Shown here piece after piece: positions 1-7,772 of a DNA stretch of 64,000 nt. The stretch is from Lysobacter niastensis (GTDB lineage: Bacteria > Pseudomonadota > Gammaproteobacteria > Xanthomonadales > Xanthomonadaceae). The number at the start of each line of letters is the position of its first letter. Position 1 is the stretch's first letter. The position numbers were made by a program, and so were the translations under genes. The notes beneath the pieces were generated by a model. It had not been told where the DNA came from. It searched no databases and worked only from the letters and a program-made list of their open reading frames with translations. The stretch spans positions 248,001 to 312,000 of the forward strand of contig NZ_JADLZT010000001.1 of the NCBI RefSeq assembly GCF_015453285.1, given 5' to 3'.

Positions 1-1
1 G

Positions 2-460
2 CACGACGTGCAGATGGTGAACATCCACATCAACCACAGCAAGGAAATCACGCCGCTGCTGCGCTCACGCATCAGGATGCTTCGCAGGACCGGCACGATG
101 CTGGGCAATCAAAGCGTGCTGCTCAAGGGCATCAACGACGACGTACAAGTGTTGCGCGACCTGTTCATGGATTGCGTTTCGATGGGTGTACGCCCCTATT
201 ACCTGTACCAGAACGACCAGACGTTGCAGGGCGCCCACTTCACCGTTCCCCTGTCGCGGATGCTGGAGCTGTATGAAGGCGTCCGCGGCTGGATCAGCGG
301 CCCGGCGGTTCCGACGTTCGTGATCGACGGCCTGGGCGGCCTCGGCAAGATGCCGGTGATCCCGACGTACGTCGAGGAACGCGAGGGGCACATCGAGTGC
401 CGCAACTACAAGCAGGAGCGGGTCCGGATGGACTACCTGCGCGACGGCGCCAAGATCTGA
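2..460 (+). CDS. KamA family radical SAM protein, C-terminal part (lysine 2,3-aminomutase-like)
   Basis: Partial gene whose start lies upstream of the window; 152 codons and a TGA stop are visible. The visible part matches the end of the radical SAM barrel and the PLP-binding C-terminal region of KamA/lysine 2,3-aminomutase proteins: HINHSKEIT, a LLKGINDD block, YYLYQND, and a GGLGKMP segment like the C-terminal Gly-rich motif that contacts PLP in this family. The radical SAM CxxxCxxC cluster would be in the missing N-terminal part. Family members interconvert alpha- and beta-lysine, and the EpmB branch makes beta-lysine for EF-P modification. The substrate cannot be told from this fragment. 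It ends before a convergently transcribed TetR gene. Confidence 0.85.
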   Translation, partial: HDVQMVNIHINHSKEITPLLRSRIRMLRRTGTMLGNQSVLLKGINDDVQVLRDLFMDCVSMGVRPYYLYQNDQTLQGAHFTVPLSRMLELYEGVRGWISGPAVPTFVIDGLGGLGKMPVIPTYVEEREGHIECRNYKQERVRMDYLRDGAKI

Positions 461-496
461 GGCGGCGCGGCGCATATTCCATGCGCCGGTAGATCC

Positions 497-1111
497 TCAC
501 CCGTAATAGGCGAGGAACATGTCCACGGCGGCTTCGGCCACTTGCTTCTGTTGCGCGGGTGTCAGTGGCGGTTGACCGAGCGCCACCTGCGGCCAGAACG
601 CGAAACCCTTCACCAGGCCCTGCAGCTGCATCGAGGCGAACAGGGGATCCTTGGCTTTCAGGCGGCCATCGGCGGCAGCGGCGCGGATCCACGTCGTGAG
701 TCCTTCCTCACGATTGCCCATGCGCGAGACCATCTCGTGCGCGCGCTCGGGCGAATGGATGCCGGCGGCGATCGCGACGCGCGCCAGGTCGGTGAAGTTG
801 TCGTCGTGCAGCAGCCGCAGCTTCTGGCTCACCAGTTCCAGCAGTTGCGCGCGCAGCGGGCGATCGCCGCTGTATGCCAGGTCGAGGCCCTCGACGCTGC
901 GCTCCCAGAGTTGCTCCACGATGTGCTCGAACAGCGCTTCCTTGCTGGGGAAGTGGTTGTAGACGGTGCGCTTGGACACGCCGGCACTGTCCGCGATGCG
1001 GTCCATGCTGGTGGCCTCGTAACCGGACTGACGAAACTCGGCCACAGCGGCATCGAGGATGGCCGCGCGCTTGCGGTCGGTCAGTCGGGCAGGGGCGGGC
1101 AGGCTGTTCAT
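497..1111 (-). CDS. TetR/AcrR family transcriptional regulator
   Basis: A 204-residue protein. The N-terminal TetR DNA-binding domain is clear: an ATSMDRIADSAGVSKRTVYNHF helix-turn-helix at about residues 33-54, followed by PSKEALFEHIV. The C-terminal part is helical and of the AefR/AcrR-like ligand-binding type. It is divergent from the MBL-fold lipoprotein gene at 1191, and the 79-bp gap holds palindromic sequence over the predicted promoters. It is therefore probably the local repressor of that gene and of itself. The ligand is unknown. The ATG at 1111 has no clear Shine-Dalgarno; a TAAACT box lies 6 nt before it, so the mRNA may be leaderless. Confidence 0.92.
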   Translation of the reverse strand: MNSLPAPARLTDRKRAAILDAAVAEFRQSGYEATSMDRIADSAGVSKRTVYNHFPSKEALFEHIVEQLWERSVEGLDLAYSGDRPLRAQLLELVSQKLRLLHDDNFTDLARVAIAAGIHSPERAHEMVSRMGNREEGLTTWIRAAAADGRLKAKDPLFASMQLQGLVKGFAFWPQVALGQPPLTPAQQKQVAEAAVDMFLAYYG

Positions 1112-1162
1112 GGGGAAAGTTTACACCCATGGGTTTACTTTTCCGAAAACGGAAACTACACT
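1112..1162. promoter_or_regulatory. divergent promoter/operator between TetR gene and MBL lipoprotein
   Basis: For the plus-strand gene a -35-like TTTACT (1134-1139) and a -10-like TACACT (1157-1162) are spaced by 17 bp. A perfect 10-bp palindrome ACCCATGGGT (1125-1134), flanked by two direct copies of TTTAC, abuts the -35. A second palindrome TTCCG-AAAA-CGGAA (1141-1154) lies between the two boxes. On the other strand TAAACT (1118-1123) sits 6 nt before the regulator's ATG. This fits TetR autoregulation plus repression of the target, which is inference. Confidence 0.5.
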
Positions 1163-1190
1163 GTGTCGTGTACTTTCATAGCCCCTGTTC

Positions 1191-2390
1191 ATGAAGCGAT
1201 CCGCTGGCCATTCCTTCCCCCGTCTCCGCCGTGCGTGTCGTACCGCCCTCTTTTCTGGAGCCCTGCTCGTGAGCGCCTGCCTGCTGTCCGCCGCCAAGAC
1301 CAATCTCCCCGTCGCGGGGTATCCCGCCTCGCCGCAGGCCGCCGAAGGCCGCTTCCGCAACCCCGCACCCAAGCCGGCCGATGGCGTGCTCAAGACCCTC
1401 GGCATCATCTGGAACGTGCTGCTCAACAAGCCCGACACCACCGTGCCGAAGGGATCGGTCCCGGTCGATGCGCTGACCCGGGCCGACCTGGACGCCGCGC
1501 CGGACCGCAGCCTGTTCCGGCTCGGCCATTCGACGATGCTGATCAAGCTGCGCGGCGGTTACTTCATCACCGACCCGGTATTCGCCGAGCGCGCCTCGCC
1601 GGTGCAATGGATGGGGCCCAGGCGCTTCCATGCGCCGCCGATCGCTCTGAAGGACCTGCCGCCGCTGCGCGGCGTGATCCTCTCGCACGACCACTACGAC
1701 CATCTCGACCGCGCCACCGTCCTGCAGCTGGCAAAGACCACCGACGTGTTCCTTGCTCCGCTCGGCGTCGGTGACCGGCTGATCGCCTGGGGCGTTGATG
1801 CTGCCAAGGTGCGGCAGTTCGACTGGTGGGAGGGCACGAGCATCGATGGCGTGGAGTTCACCGCGACGCCGTCGCAGCACTTCTCTGGTCGCGGCCTGTT
1901 CGACGGCAACAAGACGCTGTGGGCATCGTGGGTGATCGTCGACGGCGCGGACGATGCGGATGCGCCGGACCACGGCACCCTGCGCCTGTTCTTCAGCGGC
2001 GACACCGGCTACTTCGACGGGTTCAAGGAGATCGGCCGCCGCTTCGGGCCGTTCGACGTGACCCTGCTCGAAACCGGCGCCTACGACGCGCAGTGGCCCT
2101 ACGTGCACATGCAGCCCGAACAGACCGTGCAGGCGCATGAGGACCTGCGCGGACGCTGGCTGCTGCCCGTGCACAACGGCACCTTCGACCTGGCCATGCA
2201 CGGCTGGCAGGAGCCGTTCGAGCGCGTGCTCGCGTTTGGTGAAAGGCGTGGGATCGCGCTGACCACGCCGCGCATGGGCGAGCGCCTGGACCTGTCAGCG
2301 CCGCATACGGCGACGCGCTGGTGGCGCGAGGTGGATACCGTCACCGCAGGAGCGTTGCTGCCCGAGCGCGGCTTCGAAGCCGCGCAGTAA
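1191..2390 (+). CDS. MBL-fold metallohydrolase lipoprotein (RomA/NAPE-PLD-like)
   Basis: A 399-residue protein. The N-terminus carries a signal sequence with a lipobox-like VSAC near residue 30, so it is probably a lipoprotein. The metallo-beta-lactamase core has the zinc motif HDHYDHLD (H166, H168, D170, H171), a downstream PSQHFSGR histidine, FFSGDTGY (the bridging Asp) and a late PVHNGTFD histidine. This arrangement is that of the UlaG/RomA/NAPE-PLD-like branch, whose members hydrolyse phosphodiesters, lactones or N-acyl lipids. The substrate is not deducible. The divergent TetR gene suggests it is inducible. It uses ATG, and the promoter overlaps palindromes in the upstream gap. Confidence 0.9.
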   Translation: MKRSAGHSFPRLRRACRTALFSGALLVSACLLSAAKTNLPVAGYPASPQAAEGRFRNPAPKPADGVLKTLGIIWNVLLNKPDTTVPKGSVPVDALTRADLDAAPDRSLFRLGHSTMLIKLRGGYFITDPVFAERASPVQWMGPRRFHAPPIALKDLPPLRGVILSHDHYDHLDRATVLQLAKTTDVFLAPLGVGDRLIAWGVDAAKVRQFDWWEGTSIDGVEFTATPSQHFSGRGLFDGNKTLWASWVIVDGADDADAPDHGTLRLFFSGDTGYFDGFKEIGRRFGPFDVTLLETGAYDAQWPYVHMQPEQTVQAHEDLRGRWLLPVHNGTFDLAMHGWQEPFERVLAFGERRGIALTTPRMGERLDLSAPHTATRWWREVDTVTAGALLPERGFEAAQ

Positions 2391-2430
2391 CCCCTCCCAG
2401 CGTGCTGCAGACCTCTCAGGTGGAAACACG

Positions 2431-2679
2431 ATGAAACTTCAGATCAACGGCATCCGCGGCGGAGACTGCGTGCGAAGCATCACCAACGCGCTGCTCCAGG
2501 TCGATCTCGGCGCCCGCATCAACTTCAACCTCGACGACCACCTCGTGCGCATCGAAGGGCGATTGACCCTGGGCGACGCGACGACAGCGATCGAACGGGG
2601 CGGCTTCAAAGTAGCCTCGATCATCGACGACACGGTCGTCGATGCCGTGTTCCGCATCGCGCACTGCGAGGCGTTCTAG
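2431..2679 (+). CDS. small HMA-fold protein with degenerate metal site
   Basis: An 82-residue protein preceded by AGGTGG. Its pattern follows the heavy-metal-associated (HMA/CopZ) fold: a first strand KLQINGI, a helix starting at the metal loop, a second strand, a second helix TTAIERGGF and a final strand. The usual GMxCxxC loop reads GIRGGDC, so only the second cysteine remains; a further Cys lies near the C-terminus (HCEAF). High-affinity Cu(I) or Zn binding by the standard two-Cys site is therefore unlikely. It lies 40 bp after the MBL lipoprotein and may be co-transcribed. The role is unknown. Confidence 0.75.
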   Translation: MKLQINGIRGGDCVRSITNALLQVDLGARINFNLDDHLVRIEGRLTLGDATTAIERGGFKVASIIDDTVVDAVFRIAHCEAF

Positions 2680-2752
2680 GCGCGCGGGCGTCCGGCCGAA
2701 AAGTGCCCCCTTTTCGCTTGCGGATGCGGATATTGATGCGCAACCAGGACAT

Positions 2753-2780
2753 ACGACCGCTTCCAGCCGGAAGCGGTCGT
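2753..2780. terminator. hairpin terminator between convergent genes
   Basis: A perfect 12-bp stem, ACGACCGCTTCC with a 4-nt loop AGCC, lies between the converging HMA-like and EF-hand genes. There is no T-tract on either side, so intrinsic termination may be weak, although bidirectional use is plausible from the position. Confidence 0.6.
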
Positions 2781-2798
2781 TGCCCGCGACCCATCGCA

Positions 2799-3173
2799 CT
2801 ACCTGGAGCGCTTCGCCTCGTCGCGATCGATCGAGCCGTCGCTGTTGCCGTCCATGACCGCGAAATCGCTGTCGGTGAAGGCGTCGATCTCGGCGATCGT
2901 CAGGTAGCCGTCCTTGTTGGCGTCGATCTTGTCGAACTTGCTGACGTCGCGTGCGTCGGATACTTCATTGCGCGACAGCTTCTCATCGCGGTCGACGTCG
3001 TACAGCAGCACCAGTTCCTCGACGAACCCGTCGTACTCGGCGCGGTCGACCTTGCCGTCGTCGTTGGTGTCGGCGGCGTCGAAGCGCTCAGGCGCGACGT
3101 CGGACTTGACCTGTGCCGTGGCGGGGGCGGCCACTGCCAGGAGCAGGGCGAAGCCCAGGGCGATCTTGATCAT
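2799..3173 (-). CDS. secreted EF-hand calcium-binding protein
   Basis: A 124-residue protein with an N-terminal signal peptide (IALGFALLLAVAAPATAQ) and four EF-hand-like loops: DTNDDGKVDRAE, DVDRDEKLSRNE, DANKDGYLTIAE and DGNSDGSIDRDE. Loop 2 has Glu where Gly is usual at position 6 and may bind Ca2+ poorly. The ATG at 3173 was chosen because GAGGAG lies just upstream and a signal peptide follows at once; longer in-frame versions would overlap the next gene. It is probably a periplasmic or secreted calcium sensor or buffer. It lies 17 bp after the glycine-zipper lipoprotein gene, likely in the same transcript. Confidence 0.88.
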   Translation of the reverse strand: MIKIALGFALLLAVAAPATAQVKSDVAPERFDAADTNDDGKVDRAEYDGFVEELVLLYDVDRDEKLSRNEVSDARDVSKFDKIDANKDGYLTIAEIDAFTDSDFAVMDGNSDGSIDRDEAKRSR

Positions 3174-3190
3174 CTTGGCCACTCCTCGTG

Positions 3191-3661
3191 TCAGCCGACG
3201 TCCCACTGCCCATTGGATTTCTTGCAGGCGGTGCCCGAGGTCTCGTCGACCTCCTTTCCGTCCACGCTGAGACCCCTGCGGAAGTCGCGGCAGAGGCGTC
3301 CGTCGGTCATGCGCTTGGTGTTGAGCGCGACGAAGTAGCCGGACTCGTGCGTGCGTGGATCGGACCAGGTCACCTTCTGGCCTGAAGCGCCGTTGTTGAG
3401 GGCGCGCTGTGCCGCGTCCTTCTCGTACTCGGATTTGGCGTGCTTCTTGAACAAATGGTCGCCGACGAAGCCGCCAGCGACCGCGCCGGCTGCCGTCATC
3501 AGTGCCCGGCCCGTGCCGCCGCCGAACTGGTTGCCGACCAACCCGCCGATCACTGCGCCCGCCACCACCGAAGCGCTTTCCTTCTGTGTGTCGCGGGTAC
3601 CCGGATCCGTGGAACACGCCGCGATGGTGAGCGCGGCCGCCAGCACGATGATCTGCTTCAT
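3191..3661 (-). CDS. glycine-zipper 2TM surface-antigen-like lipoprotein (17 kDa antigen type)
   Basis: A 156-residue protein with a signal peptide and a lipobox ending IAAC at about Cys16. A glycine-zipper segment follows (SVVAGAVIGGLVGNQFGGG, then ALMTAAGAVAGGFVGDHLF), typical of Rickettsia 17-kDa-antigen/RT0821-like outer-membrane lipoproteins. The C-terminal half is an immunoglobulin-like surface antigen domain with WSDPRTHESGYF and two cysteines (GRLCRDF, GTACKKS) that could form a disulfide. Such proteins sit in the outer membrane and are linked to envelope stability. The upstream leader has attenuator-like hairpins (see 3681-3753). Confidence 0.87.
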   Translation of the reverse strand: MKQIIVLAAALTIAACSTDPGTRDTQKESASVVAGAVIGGLVGNQFGGGTGRALMTAAGAVAGGFVGDHLFKKHAKSEYEKDAAQRALNNGASGQKVTWSDPRTHESGYFVALNTKRMTDGRLCRDFRRGLSVDGKEVDETSGTACKKSNGQWDVG

Positions 3662-3680
3662 CGCTGCGTCTCCCGTGGGT

Positions 3681-3753
3681 GAAAAAGCCCACGCCGAACG
3701 GCGTGGGCGCCGTCATCTTCCGCCCGGGCCGTTAATTCGGCGTGACCCACGCC
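3681..3753 (-). promoter_or_regulatory. attenuator-like leader of the glycine-zipper lipoprotein gene
   Basis: Read on the minus strand, a 9-bp hairpin GCCCACGCC-GTTC-GGCGTGGGC (3708-3687) is followed directly by TTTTTC (3686-3681), the form of an intrinsic terminator. It lies about 20 nt before the lipoprotein ATG, with a GGGAG ribosome site in between. Further upstream the leader contains GGCGTGGG (3753-3746), identical to part of the second arm, which could pair with the first arm and form an antiterminator. No minus-strand gene lies to the right, so the terminator is not explained as the end of a coding transcript. Confidence 0.45.
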
Positions 3754-3811
3754 CTGGAAGGGCTTCCGGCAGATATCTTTGGAGTGGGGCAGGGGATTGG
3801 GGCGTGAAGCC

Positions 3812-4261
3812 ATGACGGACAACCAGTCGGGGCCGGGCGGACTCGCGACCGCACAGGTCATCGAAGCGCTGCGCAAAGCCCGCACTTCACTGGTGCGGGC
3901 GTACATGCTGCACGTGCTCTGGTTCACGGTGATGTGCGGTTTCGTCGGACTGCACTGGAACCAGGGTGGCCTCAAGGCTTCCGTGCTGCTGACACTGGTC
4001 ACGGTACCGCCGGTGCTCGTGTTTACCGTGAAGGTGCACAGCCTGTGCCGGGCGATCGATCCCCGGTCGCGAACGGTGGGCCTGGTGCCGGTGATCGTAA
4101 CCACGCTGGTGCTCAGTCCGTTCGAATCCGGTCTTTTGCTGCCCGCCAAGAACCTGATCGTCGCCAACCGCCTGCTGCGGGCACACCGACCGGCTCAAGC
4201 TTTGGTGGACAATGACCCTGCCGGGTTGCCAGACAGCCCCGGGCGTGAAAATTTCCAATGA
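3812..4261 (+). CDS. small inner-membrane protein of unknown function
   Basis: A 149-residue protein from the ATG at 3812; a TTG at 3779 would add 11 residues with no better support. Two to three hydrophobic segments are visible (YMLHVLWFTVMCGFVGLHW, ASVLLTLVTVPPVLVFTV, TVGLVPVIVTTLVLSPF), followed by a charged C-terminal region. I do not recognise a family with certainty. It precedes a DUF695 gene by 10 bp and may be co-transcribed with it. Confidence 0.7.
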   Translation: MTDNQSGPGGLATAQVIEALRKARTSLVRAYMLHVLWFTVMCGFVGLHWNQGGLKASVLLTLVTVPPVLVFTVKVHSLCRAIDPRSRTVGLVPVIVTTLVLSPFESGLLLPAKNLIVANRLLRAHRPAQALVDNDPAGLPDSPGRENFQ

Positions 4262-4271
4262 GGCGTTGACC

Positions 4272-4730
4272 ATGTCGGCATCCACCACGGCCCTCGATGC
4301 GCTACAGCAGGACACATGGGCCACGGCCACGGGAACGGAAGACGATCTCCCGCTGGTCTTCCGCTTCCGCCAGCACATGCCGCTGGCGGTGCGTCAAGCC
4401 AGCGACTTCCCCTCGTTCATCAACGTCTATTGGGGCTACGACGGCAGCGAAAGCAATGGCATGCCGCCGTCGGATCACTACGACCGCCAGATCGCGTTCG
4501 AGGAGGCGATCGTTCCGCTCGACGAGGAAGACCGCCTGGGTTTCCTGATGCTGGTCATCACCGGAAACTCGCGCAAGGAATGGATCTTCTACGCCAATGA
4601 CGTGGATGCCTGGCTGGCGCGCTTCAACGAGCTGCTGTCCGGTCATTCCGTCTACCCGATCGAGATCGAGACGGGGGACGATCCGGATTGGACGGCATGG
4701 CGGGGCGTGGCCGCCTGCGCGCAGAACTGA
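4272..4730 (+). CDS. DUF695 domain protein
   Basis: A 152-residue soluble protein. The layout fits DUF695: an N-terminal strand region (PLVFRFRQHMP), a central NVYWGYDGSESNGMP segment, an acidic FEEAIVPLDEEDRLGFLMLVITGNSRKEW core in two pieces and a C-terminal PIEIETGDDPDW motif. The function of this family is not known. The ATG at 4272 is preferred because GAGG precedes it and the conserved part begins soon after. The stop overlaps the ATG of the next gene (ATGA), which indicates translational coupling. Confidence 0.8.
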   Translation: MSASTTALDALQQDTWATATGTEDDLPLVFRFRQHMPLAVRQASDFPSFINVYWGYDGSESNGMPPSDHYDRQIAFEEAIVPLDEEDRLGFLMLVITGNSRKEWIFYANDVDAWLARFNELLSGHSVYPIEIETGDDPDWTAWRGVAACAQN

Positions 4731-5884
4731 TGACGGTGATCATGACGACTCCGCCGCTCGAATCGCTGGACACGCCGGCGCTGGTGCTGGACGAGACGCG
4801 CATGCTGCGCAACATCGAACGCCTGCGCCGTCACATCGGCAGTCTCGGCGTATCCGTTCGCCCGCATCTGAAAACGGCGAAATCGGTCGAGGTGGCGCGA
4901 CAGTTGCTCACTGACGGCCACGGTCCGGCGACCGTCTCGACATTGAAGGAGGCCGAGGTGTTCGCCGCCGCGGGTGTCGGCGACGTCCTCTATGCGGTCG
5001 GCATTTCCCCGGCGAAGCTGCCGCGTGTGCTGGCCCTGCGCAAGCGCGGCTGCGACGTCAGCGTGGTGCTCGATTCGCTCGAACAGGCTCGCGCGGTCGC
5101 CGAGGCGTCGCGCGAATCCGGCGACCCGATCCCGGTGTTGATCGAGATCGATTGCGACGGCCATCGTTCCGGCATGCGTGCGGGCGACCCGCTGATCCTC
5201 GACATCGCACGCGTCCTGACATCGGGCGGTGCCGAATTGCGCGGCGTCATGACCCATGCCGGCGAGAGCTACGGAGCGGTCGGAGCGGAGGCATTGGCCG
5301 CATTCGCCGAGCGCGAACGGGCTGCCGTGGTCTCCGTGGCCGAAACGCTGCGCGCCTCGGGCTTCCCATGCCGAGTCGTCAGCATGGGGTCCACGCCGAC
5401 GGCTCACTTCGCGCGAGACCTGGGCGGCGTCACCGAAGTGCGCGCGGGCGTCCACGTGTTCTTCGACCTGGTGATGGAAGGCATCGGCGTGTGCTCGCGC
5501 GACGACATTGCGTTGTCGGTGCTGACGACGGTGATCGGACATCAGCCGACGCGCGGCTGGATCATCGTCGATGCCGGCTGGATGGCACTGTCGCGTGACC
5601 GGGGCACTGCCAGCCAGGCGGTCGACCAGGGCTATGGCGTGGTCTGCGACGCCGACGGCGCCGGATTCGAGGACCTGATTGTCGTCTCGGCCAACCAGGA
5701 ACACGGCATCGTCGCGCTTCGCCCCGGGAGCCGCGCCACCTTGCCCGATCTTCCCGTGGGAACGCGTCTACGCATCCTGCCCAACCACGCCTGCGCCACG
5801 GCGGCGCAGTTCGACGGCTACCAGGTGCTGCGGGCCGGGACAGACACGCCGCTGGCGTATTGGCCGCGCATTCGCGGCTGGTAG
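4730..5884 (+). CDS. DSD1 family PLP-dependent enzyme (D-threonine aldolase / D-serine dehydratase-like)
   Basis: About 384 residues. The N-terminal alanine-racemase-type TIM barrel has the PLP lysine in VRPHLKTAKS, and the C-terminal D-serine dehydratase-like domain carries the PNHACAT zinc motif (His and Cys) seen in fold-type III D-threonine aldolases and eukaryotic-type D-serine dehydratases. Likely reactions are D-threonine to glycine plus acetaldehyde, or D-serine to pyruvate and ammonia. Which one is not decidable from the sequence alone. The start at 4730 overlaps the DUF695 stop (ATGA); an ATG at 4742 is the alternative. Confidence 0.88.
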   Translation: MTVIMTTPPLESLDTPALVLDETRMLRNIERLRRHIGSLGVSVRPHLKTAKSVEVARQLLTDGHGPATVSTLKEAEVFAAAGVGDVLYAVGISPAKLPRVLALRKRGCDVSVVLDSLEQARAVAEASRESGDPIPVLIEIDCDGHRSGMRAGDPLILDIARVLTSGGAELRGVMTHAGESYGAVGAEALAAFAERERAAVVSVAETLRASGFPCRVVSMGSTPTAHFARDLGGVTEVRAGVHVFFDLVMEGIGVCSRDDIALSVLTTVIGHQPTRGWIIVDAGWMALSRDRGTASQAVDQGYGVVCDADGAGFEDLIVVSANQEHGIVALRPGSRATLPDLPVGTRLRILPNHACATAAQFDGYQVLRAGTDTPLAYWPRIRGW

Positions 5885-6044
5885 CGGGTCGCGGGCGTTC
5901 GGCATACGGGAACCGTGGTCGATTTCGCAGTGCCTGCGCGGTAGTGTGTGGTCGCTCCGGCCTCCTGGTCGTGTCGAGGCGCCGGAGCCGATGGCCGCGG
6001 TCGTGGTCGCGGTGCACAGGGTCTGCCAGACCAAGGGGAACACA

Positions 6045-6656
6045 ATGGATGTCCGCTCCGCTTGCTTAGCAGTAGTGCTGATGTCGATGGCGACAACGGC
6101 CGTCGCGAACGATCCCCCCGCCGAGCCGCGGCGTCGCACTAACGACAACGTGCTGATGATGTACACGCCGCAGGACGATGAGGGCTTCATCACTCGCGGT
6201 GACCTGGCGTCGCTGGGATGTCCCGTCGAGAGGATGAGCGGCACTTATGCCGATGTGCCCATGAGCGGCGAGCGCGCCTACCGCTTCGACAGCAGCAAAG
6301 GCTGCACGATCGACCTGCTGACGACGATCACCGAAATCCGCTATGCCAAGAAAGATGCCGCCGCGTTGTGGCAGGACGTCGACGAGTATGCCGCGCGGCG
6401 CGCGAAGAAATGCAAGAGCACGCCGGAGGTCCGCGAGGTTTCGACCGGCGAGAAAGCACGCCTGACGATCTTCCCGGGCGACAAGGACAAGTGCGGCTTC
6501 ACCTATGTCGTGCAGGATCGCGGCTACCTGTACGAACTGGTCTCGTTCGGCAGCGGCTTCGTGCTGACGCCGGAGCTGGAGAAGATCGTCGCCGGCAAGC
6601 TCGATGCGCTGGCTTCGGGCCAGGCCCTCGGACCTTACGACCGCGCGGCGAAGTAG
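6045..6656 (+). CDS. periplasmic protein of unknown function
   Basis: A 203-residue protein with a signal peptide (VRSACLAVVLMSMATTAVAN). The mature part is soluble, with five cysteines spread through it (LGCPVE, KGCTID, KKCKST, DKCGFT), suggesting disulfides in the periplasm. I do not recognise a named family. The ATG at 6045 was chosen because the signal peptide starts there, with AAGGGGA upstream. It stands alone between the PLP enzyme and the acid phosphatase on the same strand, with gaps of 160 and 136 bp. Confidence 0.72.
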   Translation: MDVRSACLAVVLMSMATTAVANDPPAEPRRRTNDNVLMMYTPQDDEGFITRGDLASLGCPVERMSGTYADVPMSGERAYRFDSSKGCTIDLLTTITEIRYAKKDAAALWQDVDEYAARRAKKCKSTPEVREVSTGEKARLTIFPGDKDKCGFTYVVQDRGYLYELVSFGSGFVLTPELEKIVAGKLDALASGQALGPYDRAAK

Positions 6657-6792
6657 CAGTGCGCTGATGAATGGCGGGCCAGCCACGGCCCGCCTTTCAC
6701 GCCGGGTTTACCGCCTCCGTCGAACATGGCCTTCGCTTTCGTCGCGTACGCCGCCAAGGCGTCGGGACCCGTCGTGTTCAAAGGAGAAGGGC

Positions 6793-7698
6793 ATGGTCAA
6801 GTCCCCGGGCAAGTACTCCGTCCCCGCGTGGGCGGCGATATTTGCGACCGGCATCTGCAGTGCGTGGCTGGCCGGCTGCAACACGACACCAGTATCGGAA
6901 GCTTCGTCCTCGCCGATGTTGCCGGCTCCCACGGTGGTGCCTGCGACGCCAGCGCCAGTGCCGGAGCTCAAGCCTGGAGTGCCAGCCGGCTACCTGGGAC
7001 GCAATCTCCCCAACAGCCTGGTGCTGCTGCCTGCACCACCGGACGGCGACAGCACAGGCTTCCGCCAGGACCAGGCGGTCAGCCGCGCATCGCAGAAACT
7101 CAAGGGCACGCCGCGCTACGCGCTGGCCGCCTCGGATGCGGACCTGCATTTCCCCCATGTGGCCAGTACCTTCGACTGCGCGCTCGGCGTACCGGTCACG
7201 CAACAGGACACGCCGCGGCTGTACCTGCTGCTGCAGCGGACCATGGTGGATGCCGGGCTGGCGACGTACACGGCGAAGGATCACTACAAGCGCATCAGGC
7301 CGTTCGTGCACTACAAGGAATCGACCTGCTTCCCCGCGGACGAAGCGGCGCTGCGGAGTGATGGTTCCTATCCGTCCGGGCATACCTCCATCGGCTGGGC
7401 GTGGGCGCTGCTGCTGACCGAACTCGCACCTGACCACGCCGATGCGCTGCTGGCGCGCGGCCGCTCGTTCGGCGAAAGCCGCCTCGTCTGCAATGCGCAT
7501 TGGCAGAGCGACATCCTGGAAGGGCGCGCGGTGGCGGCGGGCGCGGTGGCACGGCTGCATTCGGATCCGACGTTCCTGTCGGACATGCAGGCCGCCAAGG
7601 CCGAGATCGATGCGCAGCGCAGCGCCGGCAAGATGCCGCAAGGCGACTGCGCGGCCGAGGCCGAAGCGCTGAAGACGAAGATCCCCGGCGTGCTGTGA
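6793..7698 (+). CDS. class A non-specific acid phosphatase lipoprotein (PAP2 superfamily)
   Basis: A 301-residue protein. The full three-part PAP2 signature is present: K162 to R169-P170 in KDHYKRIRP, PSGH at 194-197, and S229-R230 with H236 and D240 in SRLVCNAHWQSD. This is the PhoN/PhoC class A layout, in which a histidine is transiently phosphorylated during hydrolysis of organic phosphomonoesters in the periplasm. The signal sequence ends in a lipobox LAGC followed by a Pro/Ala/Ser-rich linker of about 35 residues, so the enzyme is probably tethered to the outer membrane. The ATG at 6793 has AAGGAGAAGG just upstream. Confidence 0.93.
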   Translation: MVKSPGKYSVPAWAAIFATGICSAWLAGCNTTPVSEASSSPMLPAPTVVPATPAPVPELKPGVPAGYLGRNLPNSLVLLPAPPDGDSTGFRQDQAVSRASQKLKGTPRYALAASDADLHFPHVASTFDCALGVPVTQQDTPRLYLLLQRTMVDAGLATYTAKDHYKRIRPFVHYKESTCFPADEAALRSDGSYPSGHTSIGWAWALLLTELAPDHADALLARGRSFGESRLVCNAHWQSDILEGRAVAAGAVARLHSDPTFLSDMQAAKAEIDAQRSAGKMPQGDCAAEAEALKTKIPGVL

Positions 7699-7772
7699 CG
7701 ATGGGCGGCTAGCCGCAGACGTCGGCACCGGAGAAATGAGAGGCACCTTGGTACGGGGCGAGGTCCTCCGTG

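Noticed and set aside
7705-7716. GCGGCTAGCCGC palindrome between the acid phosphatase and cytochrome c genes
   Set aside because: Twelve bases with no loop and no T-tract; too weak to call a terminator.
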